Shown: positions 1 to 5,776, counted from the stretch's first letter. The stretch: DNA of 5,776 bases from CAXGUU01 sp964012875 (GCA_964012875.1 CAXGUU010000214.1:1-5776); one strand, 5' to 3'. Notes: generated by a model from the sequence alone, not told the origin. Made by a program: numbers and translations.

Positions 1-700
1 TGACGAAGCGCCCTGTCGGGTTAACATAAAACTCCTCATCCGGGCACATCCAACCGTCCGGCAGTGCAGCCTCAACGTAAGGACGCACCATTTCGCGAAC
101 GGCTTGCTGGCCCAGGTTTTCAGCGTGTTGGGTCGAGACAACCACCGACGTCGCGCCCACGGGTTGTCCGTTCTCGTAACGCAGGGTGACCTGGCTCTTC
201 GCGTCCGGGCCCAGCCCTTTCTCGGTGCCGTCATGCCGCACGCGTGCGAGATCCTGCAGGATGCGATGTGAATAGTAGATGGGCGCGGGCATGAGGACTT
301 CCGTTTCGCGGCAGGCGTAACCGAACATGATGCCTTGATCACCTGCGCCTTCATCCTTGTCCTCGCCACTGTCCACGCCCTGGGCGATGTCCACCGATTG
401 CTGATGAACATGGCAGGCAACATCGGCATTTTTCCAGTGGAAGCCGTCCTGTTCGTAGCCGATCGCCTTAACAGCATCCCGCGCGAGGGATTCGATGGTC
501 TCAGAGGTGATCGAATCCGGCCCGCGTACTTCACCGGCGATGACGATGCGATTGGTTGTCGTTAAGGTTTCGCAGGCGACGCGCGACAGGGGATCCGCAG
601 CGAGGTAGGCGTCGACAATGGCATCCGATATGCGATCGCATACCTTATCTGGATGACCTTCCGAGACAGACTCACTGGTGAACAAATAACTGGACCGCAC
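1..700 (-). CDS. metK: S-adenosylmethionine synthetase (methionine adenosyltransferase), 3' end outside window
   Basis: Makes S-adenosylmethionine from methionine and ATP, releasing phosphate and diphosphate; a cytosolic enzyme supplying the cell's main methyl donor. I translated 233 codons from the GTG at 700; the family is about 385-400 residues, so the last 150 or so lie beyond position 1 (a window edge, not a biological truncation). Visible signatures are the N-terminal SESVSEGHPDK (residues 9-19, with the ATP-binding His16 and Asp18), the GAGDQG loop at 118-123, LMPAPI at 136-141, DAKSQV at 166-171 and NPTGRF at 227-232. VCDRISDA, ETLTTTNR and HVHQQ make it look like the alphaproteobacterial form. 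The start is GTG, chosen because AAGGAG lies 7 nt upstream; an in-frame GTG two codons earlier is only 1 nt from that site. The gene is preceded by a 147-bp non-coding leader, so it probably has its own promoter or a regulated leader. No frameshift is seen. Confidence 0.97.
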   Translation of the reverse strand, partial: MRSSYLFTSESVSEGHPDKVCDRISDAIVDAYLAADPLSRVACETLTTTNRIVIAGEVRGPDSITSETIESLARDAVKAIGYEQDGFHWKNADVACHVHQQSVDIAQGVDSGEDKDEGAGDQGIMFGYACRETEVLMPAPIYYSHRILQDLARVRHDGTEKGLGPDAKSQVTLRYENGQPVGATSVVVSTQHAENLGQQAVREMVRPYVEAALPDGWMCPDEEFYVNPTGRFV

Positions 701-707
701 GCGCACT

Positions 708-713
708 CTCCTT
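708..713 (-). promoter_or_regulatory. Shine-Dalgarno site that sets the metK GTG start
   Basis: AAGGAG on the minus strand, 7 nt before the GTG at 700. It decides between two in-frame GTG codons: the upstream one (706) would sit 1 nt from the site, which is too close for normal initiation. Confidence 0.65.
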
Positions 714-719
714 ACGCAT

Positions 720-731
720 TAATATCGATTA
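720..731 (-). promoter_or_regulatory. AT-rich inverted repeat just upstream of the metK ribosome-binding site
   Basis: Minus strand TAATCGATATTA: TAAT and ATTA form an inverted repeat around CGAT, with ATCGAT, itself a palindrome, offset inside it. It ends 6 nt before AAGGAG, where a bound repressor or an RNA fold could affect initiation. SAM-cycle genes in Proteobacteria are often controlled by regulators such as MetJ, SahR or SamR; I cannot match this site to a known motif, and it may be chance in an AT-rich stretch. Confidence 0.25.
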
Positions 732-752
732 CAGGCTTTCAGGTCTTCTTTA

Positions 753-790
753 CGCGGGACTTGATCCGCGCGAGCGCGGCATTATGCCGC
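753..790 (-). repeat. Overlapping GC-rich inverted repeats in the metK leader (possible alternative hairpins)
   Basis: Three inverted repeats overlap. A: 776-790, a perfect 7-1-7 palindrome (GCGGCAT, centre, ATGCCGC). B: 766-779, CCGCGC and GCGCGG around 2 nt. C: 753-757 with 766-770, CGCGG and CCGCG around an 8-nt loop. In the metK transcript, stem B shares bases with both A and C, so A plus C or B alone can form, but not all three. No run of T follows any stem, so none is a classical intrinsic terminator. The arrangement would suit a leader switch or a DNA-binding operator (A). I could not match it to the SAM-II or SAM/SAH riboswitch patterns. The repeats are directly visible; the function is inference. 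Confidence 0.45.
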
Positions 791-811
791 AATCGCCCCC
801 CGGGACCCACT

Positions 812-846
812 AACCATGGTTCCGGTTACGACACATGTAGCCATGT
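812..846 (-). repeat. Short inverted repeats just after the oxidoreductase stop codon
   Basis: Two small symmetric elements lie in the first 40 nt after the stop at 848: ACATG and CATGT around 4 nt (833-846), and the 10-nt palindrome AACCATGGTT (812-821) inside a wider TAACC...GGTTA pair. Neither is GC-rich and neither is followed by a T tract, so a rho-independent terminator is not supported. They could stabilise the mRNA 3' end or be chance. Confidence 0.25.
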
Positions 847-847
847 T

Positions 848-1858
848 TCACATTCCTGGCAGGACATCGAGCACAATTTTCCCCATATGGGTACTCGATT
901 CCATCAAGGCGTGTGCTGCATACGCTTCAACCAGCGGAAAACGCGCGTAGATATGCGAAACGACCCGGTGTTCGGCGATCAGCGGCCAGATTTCCCGTTC
1001 TACGTCTCTCGCGATCAACGCCTTCATCGCGTCCGATTGGGGGCGCAGCGTTGATCCTATCATCGTCAGCCGGCGCGGCAGAAAAGTTGCGAAATTAACC
1101 TCGGCTTTCGGCCCGTGCAGGAACGCAATCATGACGTAGCGTCCATCCTCGCCAAGTGCCCGCATGTTCTTCATAACGTAGTCGCCGGCGACCATGTCGA
1201 GCACAACATTTACACCGGTGCCGCCAGTCAGCTCCTCTACCGCTTCCACGAAATCGCGTTCGCGGTAGTTAATTGCCTCGTCGGCGCCGAGTCCGAGACA
1301 GAATTCGCATTTTTCATCACTCCCTGCCGTCGTGATCACTCGAGCGCCAATGGCCTTGGCGACCTGTATAGCGGTAGTACCAATGCCGCTGCTACCGCCA
1401 TGAATGAGCACGGCTTCACCGCTTTTGAGCTGCCCACGTTCGAGCAGATTATGGTGCACAGTAAAAGTCGTTTCCGGCAGCGTTGCCGCAGCTGCCGCGT
1501 CGAGCTGTTCGGGCCATGGCAGGACGTGTTCGTGATAAGCGCGACAGTATTCGGCGTAACCACCGCCGTGAGTGAGTGCAACCACGCGATCCCCTACCTT
1601 CCAGCGCGCCACGTTCGTGCCTGCAGCCACGACCATTCCCGCAATTTCAAGTCCGGGCAACGGGCTGGCACCGATCGGCAATGGATATAAGCCAGCCCGC
1701 TGCAGGCAATCCGGGCGATTGACGCCGGCCGCGGCAACCTTAATCAGCACATCATCGGGGCCGGGTTCGGGTGTCGAATAATCAACCGCTTCGAGCATGT
1801 CGGGACCGCCGGGTTCACGTATGCCAACGCCCCGCATCCGTTCTGGAATATCACTCAT
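848..1858 (-). CDS. NAD(P)H quinone oxidoreductase, PIG3 type (zinc-free MDR superfamily)
   Basis: A 336-residue medium-chain dehydrogenase/reductase, expected to reduce quinones with NADPH in the cytosol. The N-terminal GroES-like domain carries GVNRPD (residues 45-50) followed by LQRAGLYPLPIGAS and LPGLEIAG (67-74), the pattern typical of the TIGR02824/PIG3 quinone oxidoreductases. The Rossmann domain has HGGSSGIG (153-160) as its nucleotide-binding glycine motif. The structural and catalytic zinc ligands of alcohol dehydrogenases are absent, as expected for this branch. The C-terminus HMGKIVLDV also fits. The start is the ATG at 1858 (MSDIPERM). The frame stays open 30 codons further upstream, but that extension overlaps the dUTPase gene and has no family-like sequence. 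Its ribosome-binding site is weak, and the stop of the dUTPase gene lies 13 nt upstream, so translation is probably coupled to that gene. The physiological substrate cannot be told from sequence. Confidence 0.92.
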   Translation of the reverse strand: MSDIPERMRGVGIREPGGPDMLEAVDYSTPEPGPDDVLIKVAAAGVNRPDCLQRAGLYPLPIGASPLPGLEIAGMVVAAGTNVARWKVGDRVVALTHGGGYAEYCRAYHEHVLPWPEQLDAAAAATLPETTFTVHHNLLERGQLKSGEAVLIHGGSSGIGTTAIQVAKAIGARVITTAGSDEKCEFCLGLGADEAINYRERDFVEAVEELTGGTGVNVVLDMVAGDYVMKNMRALGEDGRYVMIAFLHGPKAEVNFATFLPRRLTMIGSTLRPQSDAMKALIARDVEREIWPLIAEHRVVSHIYARFPLVEAYAAHALMESSTHMGKIVLDVLPGM

Positions 1859-1871
1859 AATTGCTATCCGC

Positions 1872-2519
1872 TCAGGATCGAATTTCCGCGTAACGCGCCT
1901 CGAGCGCACTGTAGATGTCGTCACGGTAGCTCGGGCGATCGCTGTCAAGGTCGACCATCAACTCTGCCAGAACTTCATTATCTTCGCGGTCTTGCCAGAC
2001 TTTGATGTAATCGCCGCTCTTGTAACCGTGGTTTTGGCGAAACATGTTGAGAACATTTTTTGCGACGTAGGCGCGAAACAGATCATCAAATTTGCGCCCA
2101 CAAACCGTCAGCAGAGTCGCGACCGAAACGACGTCGAAGTTTCGTTCTTCGAGGGCTGCCTGCGCCAGGCGTTCAGCGTATAGGAGGAATGAGTGACCGT
2201 CCGCATCAACCTGCCATTCGGACGCTATCGCGTTCGCAACTTCGTCCAGGTCGTTCGCAGCATTCATCCTGAGGCTCAACCCGAAATGCCAGATATCAAC
2301 GATCTCAAGCACCACCTGGTCGATATCAGGATCAGTGTGTTTCCACCATTTCCAGCCGCCGTAGTGCTCCATCAACTCAGCGCATTCGATCCAGATCGCC
2401 CGATACCATTCGCGATCACGCTGACGCCAGTCGGCGTCGACACGGCTGTTCATCTGATCCTGCATCTCAAGCATGATTCTGATCTTCCGGACAATGACGG
2501 AATCGTGCTGTTTGCTCAT
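1872..2519 (-). CDS. All-alpha dimeric dUTP diphosphatase (dUTPase_2 family)
   Basis: Predicted to hydrolyse dUTP to dUMP and diphosphate, keeping uracil out of DNA and feeding dTMP synthesis. It belongs to the all-alpha NTP pyrophosphohydrolase superfamily (MazG-like fold), not to the trimeric beta-barrel Dut. The metal-binding signature is clear: E45xxE48 in WIECAELM, then E72xxD75 in LEIVDIW. The later family block is also present: KNVLNMFRQNHGYKSGDY (154-171) then IKVWQDREDN (172-181). At 215 residues the length fits the family. Start: the ATG at 2519 (MSKQHDSV) has AGGAG 9 nt upstream. The GTG at 2540 (7 extra codons) and ATG at 2528 overlap or abut that site and are less likely. A TATACT hexamer at 2626-2621 could be a -10 element with a leader of about 95 nt, but I see no good -35. 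It is probably co-transcribed with the oxidoreductase that follows 13 bp downstream. dCTP or other dNTPs as extra substrates cannot be excluded. Confidence 0.9.
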   Translation of the reverse strand: MSKQHDSVIVRKIRIMLEMQDQMNSRVDADWRQRDREWYRAIWIECAELMEHYGGWKWWKHTDPDIDQVVLEIVDIWHFGLSLRMNAANDLDEVANAIASEWQVDADGHSFLLYAERLAQAALEERNFDVVSVATLLTVCGRKFDDLFRAYVAKNVLNMFRQNHGYKSGDYIKVWQDREDNEVLAELMVDLDSDRPSYRDDIYSALEARYAEIRS

Positions 2520-2544
2520 CAACCACATCTCCTGTGACACCTAA

Positions 2545-2775
2545 GAAGCCAATGGTGAACTGAAATGGTCGCCGGCGGCACCCCGTCAGTGCGAGACCGA
2601 CGCCGATTGCGTTTTCGATGAGTATATCCCGACAGTCGACATAACCGGGACCACCACAAAGGCTGATCTCGCGCTTGCCACGCGTGCTTACAAGCCCAGC
2701 ATGAACCAGCGTATAGTGCCCTTTGTTACTTTCTCCCTTGCCGTCACCGTGGTGCTGGTTGCACTAACATTTTAC
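2545..2775 (+). other. Start-less open stretch of 77 codons upstream of the permease remnant
   Basis: On the plus strand this frame has no stop between the TAA at 2542 and the TAA at 2776, but its only ATG is at 2701, where the permease-like N-terminus begins. The earlier part reads as a soluble, acidic peptide (QCETDADCVFDEY near 2586-2624) with no credible initiation codon. I do not recognise it. It could be the tail of another decayed gene, an old upstream extension, or chance. The rest of 2520-2700 also serves as the upstream region of the dUTPase gene on the minus strand. I see no intact gene in it. Confidence 0.3.
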
Positions 2776-3247
2776 TAACGGAAAGCTGATGTCGTCATTT
2801 GGACAGGCGTCTCCCTGTCGTTATGTGCCCCGGTGCGCTCGAGTGAAGACGATGCCTGGCAACTCGGCGTTCAGTCGGTTCCTGAAACGCTTGCCGGGTT
2901 TGCCAACGAGGGTGTGGTCACCATTGGCGTCCTGTTCATCATCGCTGCCTATGATGTATCCGATTGCCATTGTCGGTGTGCTTTTCATCATCTACGCCAG
3001 CCCGTATTTGCTGACTGCGCGAAACCGCCCGTTCCAGATCTGATTGGGGCTCAATTTTCTGCCCTTCGCAGTCGCTGTCATCCTGGCAGCGTCGATGACT
3101 GTCGCCACATCGATTGGCTACCCGACCAACCTTACGGTGATGGGCCGCAGAGGCTATCGATTTTCACATCACTTTCGGCTGGAGGCGCGGCTGACGCTAC
3201 TCATTGGTGTGCTCGGATTCGTCGTCATTCCGATCTTCTGGGCGTGG
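2701..3247 (+). pseudogene. Decayed SLC13/DASS-type anion permease gene (three surviving fragments)
   Basis: Intact members are multi-helix inner-membrane transporters of about 590 residues, often with two cytoplasmic TrkA-C domains in the middle. Three pieces survive, in the right order. (1) 2701-2949: a hydrophobic N-terminus (MNQRIVPF...) interrupted by TAA at 2776, then RKADVV and PETLAGFANEGVVTIG leading to LFIIAA, matching the family's 'DvvAll...EAlaGFsNpaVlTvaaLFvlAA'. (2) 2954-3040, a +1 frame change: YPIAIVGVLFIIYASPYLL, matching the helix that precedes the TrkA-C domains. It ends at TGA 3041. (3) 3044-3247, same frame as piece 2: LGLNFLPFAVAV, then SIGYPTN and GRRGYRF, then a last helix ending IPIFWAW. 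This matches the C-terminal 'GYQTNlmVYGpGGYRF...lIPlfWP'. About 100 residues are missing between 1 and 2, and about 330 (both TrkA-C domains and several helices) between 2 and 3; these sizes are estimates from memory of the family. It cannot encode a working transporter. It is the only plus-strand gene remnant here and ends 8 bp from the convergent yoaA stop. Confidence 0.83.
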
Positions 3248-3255
3248 TGCTCCCA

Positions 3256-5169
3256 CTATCCGACGCCGTCAAGGAACCTGACGACCTCGCCCACCTCACG
3301 TGTTAGCGGCATCGGCGGCAAGGAGCGAATAAACGACTTGCCGTAACGGCGTGTGAGCATACGGTTGTCGCCGATCACGAGCACACCACGATCGGCATAA
3401 TCCCTGATCAAACGCCCCGCGCCCTGCTTCAACGCGGTAATCGCGTGAGGCACCTGCATTTCCATGAACGGGTTGCGGCCATCTTGCTGCATGGCCTCCG
3501 CTCGCGCCTTGGTGACCGGATCGTCCGGGACCGCGAACGGTAATTTGTCGATAACGACGACGGACAATTGCTGCCCGCGGACGTCCACCCCTTCCCAAAA
3601 GCTTGAGGTACCGACCAGCACGGTGCTGACACCAGCGGAAAAACGTTGAAGCAGATCGTTGCGCGGCGCCTCACCCTGAACGAGCACATTGAATTCACCG
3701 TAGTCACGAAGCAGGCCAGCCAACGCATGCATGGCCCGGTAACTCGTACACAAAATAAAAGCCCGCCCCCTGCTTGCCTGCAGCACGGGCAGGCAAGCGC
3801 TACAAAGCGCCGTGTCGTACCCCGGATGTCCCGGCTCAAGATCAAGCTCCGGTATGTACAGGAGCGCGTGATTTTCATAATCGAACGGGCTGTCCCACAC
3901 CGCCTCAGTCGCGTCCTCGATGCCGAGCGAGGCACAGAAATGCGTGAACTCCTTGTCTACCGTGATGGTCGCCGAAGTCATGACCCAGGCTGCAGCGGAG
4001 GCGTCACGACGTTGTGCGAATTCCCGCGCGACGCTGATCGGTGTGTCGTAGAACGAAAAATTGCGCGGTGAAATGTCGACCCAATGAACATGCTCACGTT
4101 CGGCCTCGACCTCAAACAAGGACCAGGTCGTGGCCAGTTCCAGTGTGCGTCTGGCGCAGTTTTCCAGTGCCGGTCCGCGCTCGGCTGCCAGTTCCATCGC
4201 CGCCCGCACTTGCTCCAGGGATTCTGAAAGCCCGGAAACACGCCTGCTGACTTCCGGCTTTTCTCGCAATATAGGCCAGCCAGGACGCGAACCGAAGCCA
4301 TCAATTGCGCGCCGCAACTCAACCACCGAAATATCGAGCTCCCGCAACGACCGGCCAAGGTCCGGCATATCCGCCGCTTCCAATTGAGCAGCCTGCAGTC
4401 CGTCCCGCACCAGACTCGCGAGTTGATAGGCCGACACTGATCGACTGAAAAAACTGGACGCGATATCGGGAATTTTATGCGCTTCATCGAGCACCACTGC
4501 TTCAGCCGTCGGCAGCAATTCCGCAAATCCGGTTTCACGTAATACCATGTCAGCAAACAAAAGGTGATGATTGACAACGACAATGTCAGCAACAGCGGCA
4601 CGCCTTCTGGCTTTGACGACAAAGCAACTGTCGTAGTCGGGGCAGTCCGAGCCAAGACAATTATCTACTGTTGAGGTCACGCGCGGACGCAGGCCGCTAT
4701 CGTCGTCGAGGGCCGTGATCTCTTCCAGGTCGCCGGTCTCAGTGCGTTTGGACCAGACGATAAGCTTATCCACAACACCGGGTTCGGTCGGCTCCTGGAA
4801 TAAAGCGTTATGGCTGGTCTGCAATCTATGCAGGCACAAATAGTTTTGGCGCCCTTTTAACAATGCCACGTCCGACCTGGCATTCAGCGCGCGCATCACC
4901 ATCGGCAAATCGCGATGAAACAATTGGTCCTGCAGGGTCTTGGTGGCGGTCGACAGCACCGTCTTCAAGCCGCTGCTGATAGCGGGCACGAGATAGGCCA
5001 ATGTTTTCCCCGTGCCCGTACCCGCTTCGCATACCAAAGTGCCCTGATCGCGGAAAGTATCAGCAATGAATTGCGCCATTTCCTGCTGTTGTGGTCGTGG
5101 CTCGAACCCCTCCAGATGCTCGGCAAAGGGGCCGTGCCGGCCAAGTAGCGCGACTACTTCGAGTGACAT
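3256..5169 (-). CDS. yoaA: YoaA-like ATP-dependent DNA helicase (DinG/XPD family, 4Fe-4S)
   Basis: A superfamily 2 helicase expected to unwind DNA 5' to 3' during repair or at stalled replication forks. At 637 residues it aligns by eye over its whole length with E. coli YoaA (636). Motifs in order: Q-motif region FEPRPQQQEM (22-31); Walker A EAGTGTGKT (48-56); motif Ia STATKTLQDQL (73-83); four cysteines for the Fe-S cluster at 112, 171, 176 and 182 (YLCLHRL and NCLGSDCPDYDSC); VVNHHLLFADMV (198-209); DEAH (228-231); motif III-like TSATI (398-402); WEGVDVRG (525-532); and motif VI QGAGRLIRD (582-590). The region 240-390 corresponds to the Arch domain and is less conserved. The start ATG at 5169 has GGAG 6 nt upstream. 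The gene sits 35 bp after the small hypothetical gene, so the two are likely co-transcribed. E. coli YoaA works with the polymerase III chi subunit HolC; no holC is in this window. All catalytic motifs are intact. Confidence 0.96.
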   Translation of the reverse strand: MSLEVVALLGRHGPFAEHLEGFEPRPQQQEMAQFIADTFRDQGTLVCEAGTGTGKTLAYLVPAISSGLKTVLSTATKTLQDQLFHRDLPMVMRALNARSDVALLKGRQNYLCLHRLQTSHNALFQEPTEPGVVDKLIVWSKRTETGDLEEITALDDDSGLRPRVTSTVDNCLGSDCPDYDSCFVVKARRRAAVADIVVVNHHLLFADMVLRETGFAELLPTAEAVVLDEAHKIPDIASSFFSRSVSAYQLASLVRDGLQAAQLEAADMPDLGRSLRELDISVVELRRAIDGFGSRPGWPILREKPEVSRRVSGLSESLEQVRAAMELAAERGPALENCARRTLELATTWSLFEVEAEREHVHWVDISPRNFSFYDTPISVAREFAQRRDASAAAWVMTSATITVDKEFTHFCASLGIEDATEAVWDSPFDYENHALLYIPELDLEPGHPGYDTALCSACLPVLQASRGRAFILCTSYRAMHALAGLLRDYGEFNVLVQGEAPRNDLLQRFSAGVSTVLVGTSSFWEGVDVRGQQLSVVVIDKLPFAVPDDPVTKARAEAMQQDGRNPFMEMQVPHAITALKQGAGRLIRDYADRGVLVIGDNRMLTRRYGKSFIRSLPPMPLTREVGEVVRFLDGVG

Positions 5170-5204
5170 TGTCCGCTCCAGGCGAATCGACGAATCGGCT
5201 CGGG

Positions 5205-5648
5205 CTAGGCCGAGTCCTGGCCTGGCCGGGACAGAACACCAATGCGCCCTGAACGCATCACGGTCGGAGTAGCCCGTCGGTTGGCGTTTCCCTCAGCCAG
5301 CACATCCTCGACGGCGGCGCCGGACGCTTCCACTACCTCGAGTGGTGCGTATTCCTGGTCTAGCACCACCGGCATGGGGACGTTCCCCTGGGGACCGAGC
5401 TTGCGTTGTCCCAAGCGATGGGTACGGTGCCGATCGCTTAAGACCGCATGGACTTTGACCAGGATCCGTGCTGTGCGCCCTTCGCACAGGCCCGAGGTAC
5501 CGTAACTGCCGACATCAGGCGCGGGCGGGATCAAATCACGCAGCTTGACCGCATCAATGACAGCGACCGTTTTGCCGGTTTTGCGTCTGTAAAGGGCAGC
5601 CAGTTTTTGCGCTTTCGTCACCAATTTGTCTACCTGATACACGCCCAC
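5205..5648 (-). CDS. Conserved hypothetical protein, DUF6998-like
   Basis: A 147-residue soluble protein without signal peptide or membrane helix. The N-terminus VYQVDKLVTKAQKLAALYRR is a likely amphipathic helix followed by KTGKTVAV. The centre has RILVKVHAVLSD, then HRLGQRKL. The end has PVVLDQEYAPLEVVEAS, then a short helix and RSGRIGVL. This layout recalls a widespread uncharacterised family (I believe DUF6998) in which the centre reads 'rIQIKGR...GQRlG.lKLd' and the end 'lvLlDedyeP.eIyEa'. The assignment is from memory and only moderate. Here the QIKG core is altered to LVKV, and an extra GPQGNVPM stretch stands in place of 'dhEWDavl', so it may be diverged or losing function. The GTG at 5648 is chosen because GGGAGG lies 11 nt upstream; a GTG at 5723 would add 25 residues but lacks a ribosome-binding site. 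It lies just upstream of yoaA in the same direction, which hints at a shared role, unproven. Confidence 0.62.
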   Translation of the reverse strand: MGVYQVDKLVTKAQKLAALYRRKTGKTVAVIDAVKLRDLIPPAPDVGSYGTSGLCEGRTARILVKVHAVLSDRHRTHRLGQRKLGPQGNVPMPVVLDQEYAPLEVVEASGAAVEDVLAEGNANRRATPTVMRSGRIGVLSRPGQDSA

Positions 5649-5776
5649 GTTGCGCTCATCCTCCCAGACAGCGCCGTCCGCAACGTTTGTCCCTGCGGTC
5701 TTTTGATGAGCGCGACCAAGCACCAGACTAGTTTATTTCTGTTTTGAAACAAACCACTTAAGCCTATGTATTTTCG
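5649..5776 (-). other. Upstream region of the hypothetical gene, no clear promoter
   Basis: The reading frame of the hypothetical protein stays open up to the GTG at 5723. Beyond that the minus strand is AT-rich (about 5719-5776), the most likely place for a promoter. The best -35/-10 pairing I could find (TTAAGT, 17 nt, AAATAA) is poor, so no promoter is called. No RNA gene or repeat is evident. Confidence 0.3.
5660..5665 (-). promoter_or_regulatory. Shine-Dalgarno site supporting the GTG start at 5648
   Basis: GGGAGG on the minus strand, 11 nt before the GTG at 5648 and 17 nt before another in-frame GTG at 5642. The ATG that directly follows it is out of frame. It favours the 147-residue form of the hypothetical protein over the longer reading from 5723. 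Confidence 0.45.

Noticed and set aside
738..760. Possible MetJ box (AGACGTCT-like) at AGACCTGA upstream of metK.
   Set aside because: Only the first half of the box matches and no tandem second copy follows, which MetJ needs.
776..790. The GCGGCATAATGCCGC palindrome as a rho-independent terminator for the oxidoreductase unit.
   Set aside because: There is no T-rich tract on the minus strand after it; the following bases are GC-rich and fold into other stems.
653..1690. Plus-strand open frames at 653-1054 and 1115-1690.
   Set aside because: They lie antisense to metK and the oxidoreductase, show no family-like sequence, and are shadows of strongly supported minus-strand genes.
1859..1874. 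Minus strand TGAGCGGATAGCAATT matches 15 of 16 bases of the E. coli lac operator core, at the dUTPase stop and oxidoreductase start junction.
   Set aside because: It begins with the dUTPase stop codon, sits inside a 13-bp intergenic gap with no promoter, and lacks the other half of an operator. One near match is most likely coincidence.
1859..1948. Longer oxidoreductase start at 1948 (30 extra residues).
   Set aside because: The extension lies inside the dUTPase coding region, is unlike PIG3 N-termini and has no ribosome-binding site.
2789..3346. Treating the plus-strand frames 2789-3043, 2833-3306 and 3044-3346 as separate small membrane-protein genes.
   Set aside because: Their family-like parts are consecutive segments of one SLC13 permease in different frames, so one pseudogene explains them better. 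The outer parts of each frame are out-of-frame noise or antisense to yoaA.
3978..4655. A 225-codon minus-strand frame inside the helicase gene.
   Set aside because: It is an alternative frame of the YoaA gene with low-complexity, Arg/Ser/Cys-rich translation; the helicase frame has continuous family motifs through the same bases.

Overview
The window looks like a chromosomal housekeeping stretch from a proteobacterium. Class-level signals are mixed. The visible MetK resembles the alphaproteobacterial form (VCDRISDA, ETLTTTNR and HVHQQ signatures), while the DinG-family helicase is the 636-residue YoaA type that I know best from Gammaproteobacteria. The dUTPase is the all-alpha dimeric type. 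I would call it Pseudomonadota and not go further from this window alone.

Layout: every intact gene lies on the minus strand, so transcription runs from high to low coordinates. In that order: a small conserved hypothetical protein (5205-5648, GTG start); 35 bp later the YoaA-like Fe-S helicase (3256-5169); then an interval of about 740 bp with no intact gene; then an all-alpha dUTP diphosphatase (1872-2519); 13 bp later a PIG3-type NAD(P)H quinone oxidoreductase (848-1858); a 147-bp non-coding gap; and metK (700 to the window edge, C-terminal part outside). The spacings suggest two short transcription units, hypothetical-yoaA and dUTPase-oxidoreductase. metK has its own leader containing overlapping GC-rich inverted repeats.

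The gene-poor interval is not empty. On the plus strand, 2701-3247 keeps three recognisable pieces of an SLC13/DASS-type membrane permease: the N-terminal membrane segments, a short middle helix and the C-terminal signature helices. They are separated by stops, a frame change and two large internal deletions. This is a decayed transporter gene whose tail points head-on into the end of yoaA. Just upstream of it, a reading frame of 77 codons (2545-2775) stays open but has no credible start.

Functional theme: the helicase (repair at stalled forks) and the dUTPase (keeping uracil out of DNA) both serve genome integrity. The oxidoreductase and MetK are metabolic. I see no mobile element, CRISPR array, rRNA or tRNA gene, and no clear undescribed system. 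The best leads are the permease remnant, the metK leader and the uncharacterised protein coupled to yoaA.
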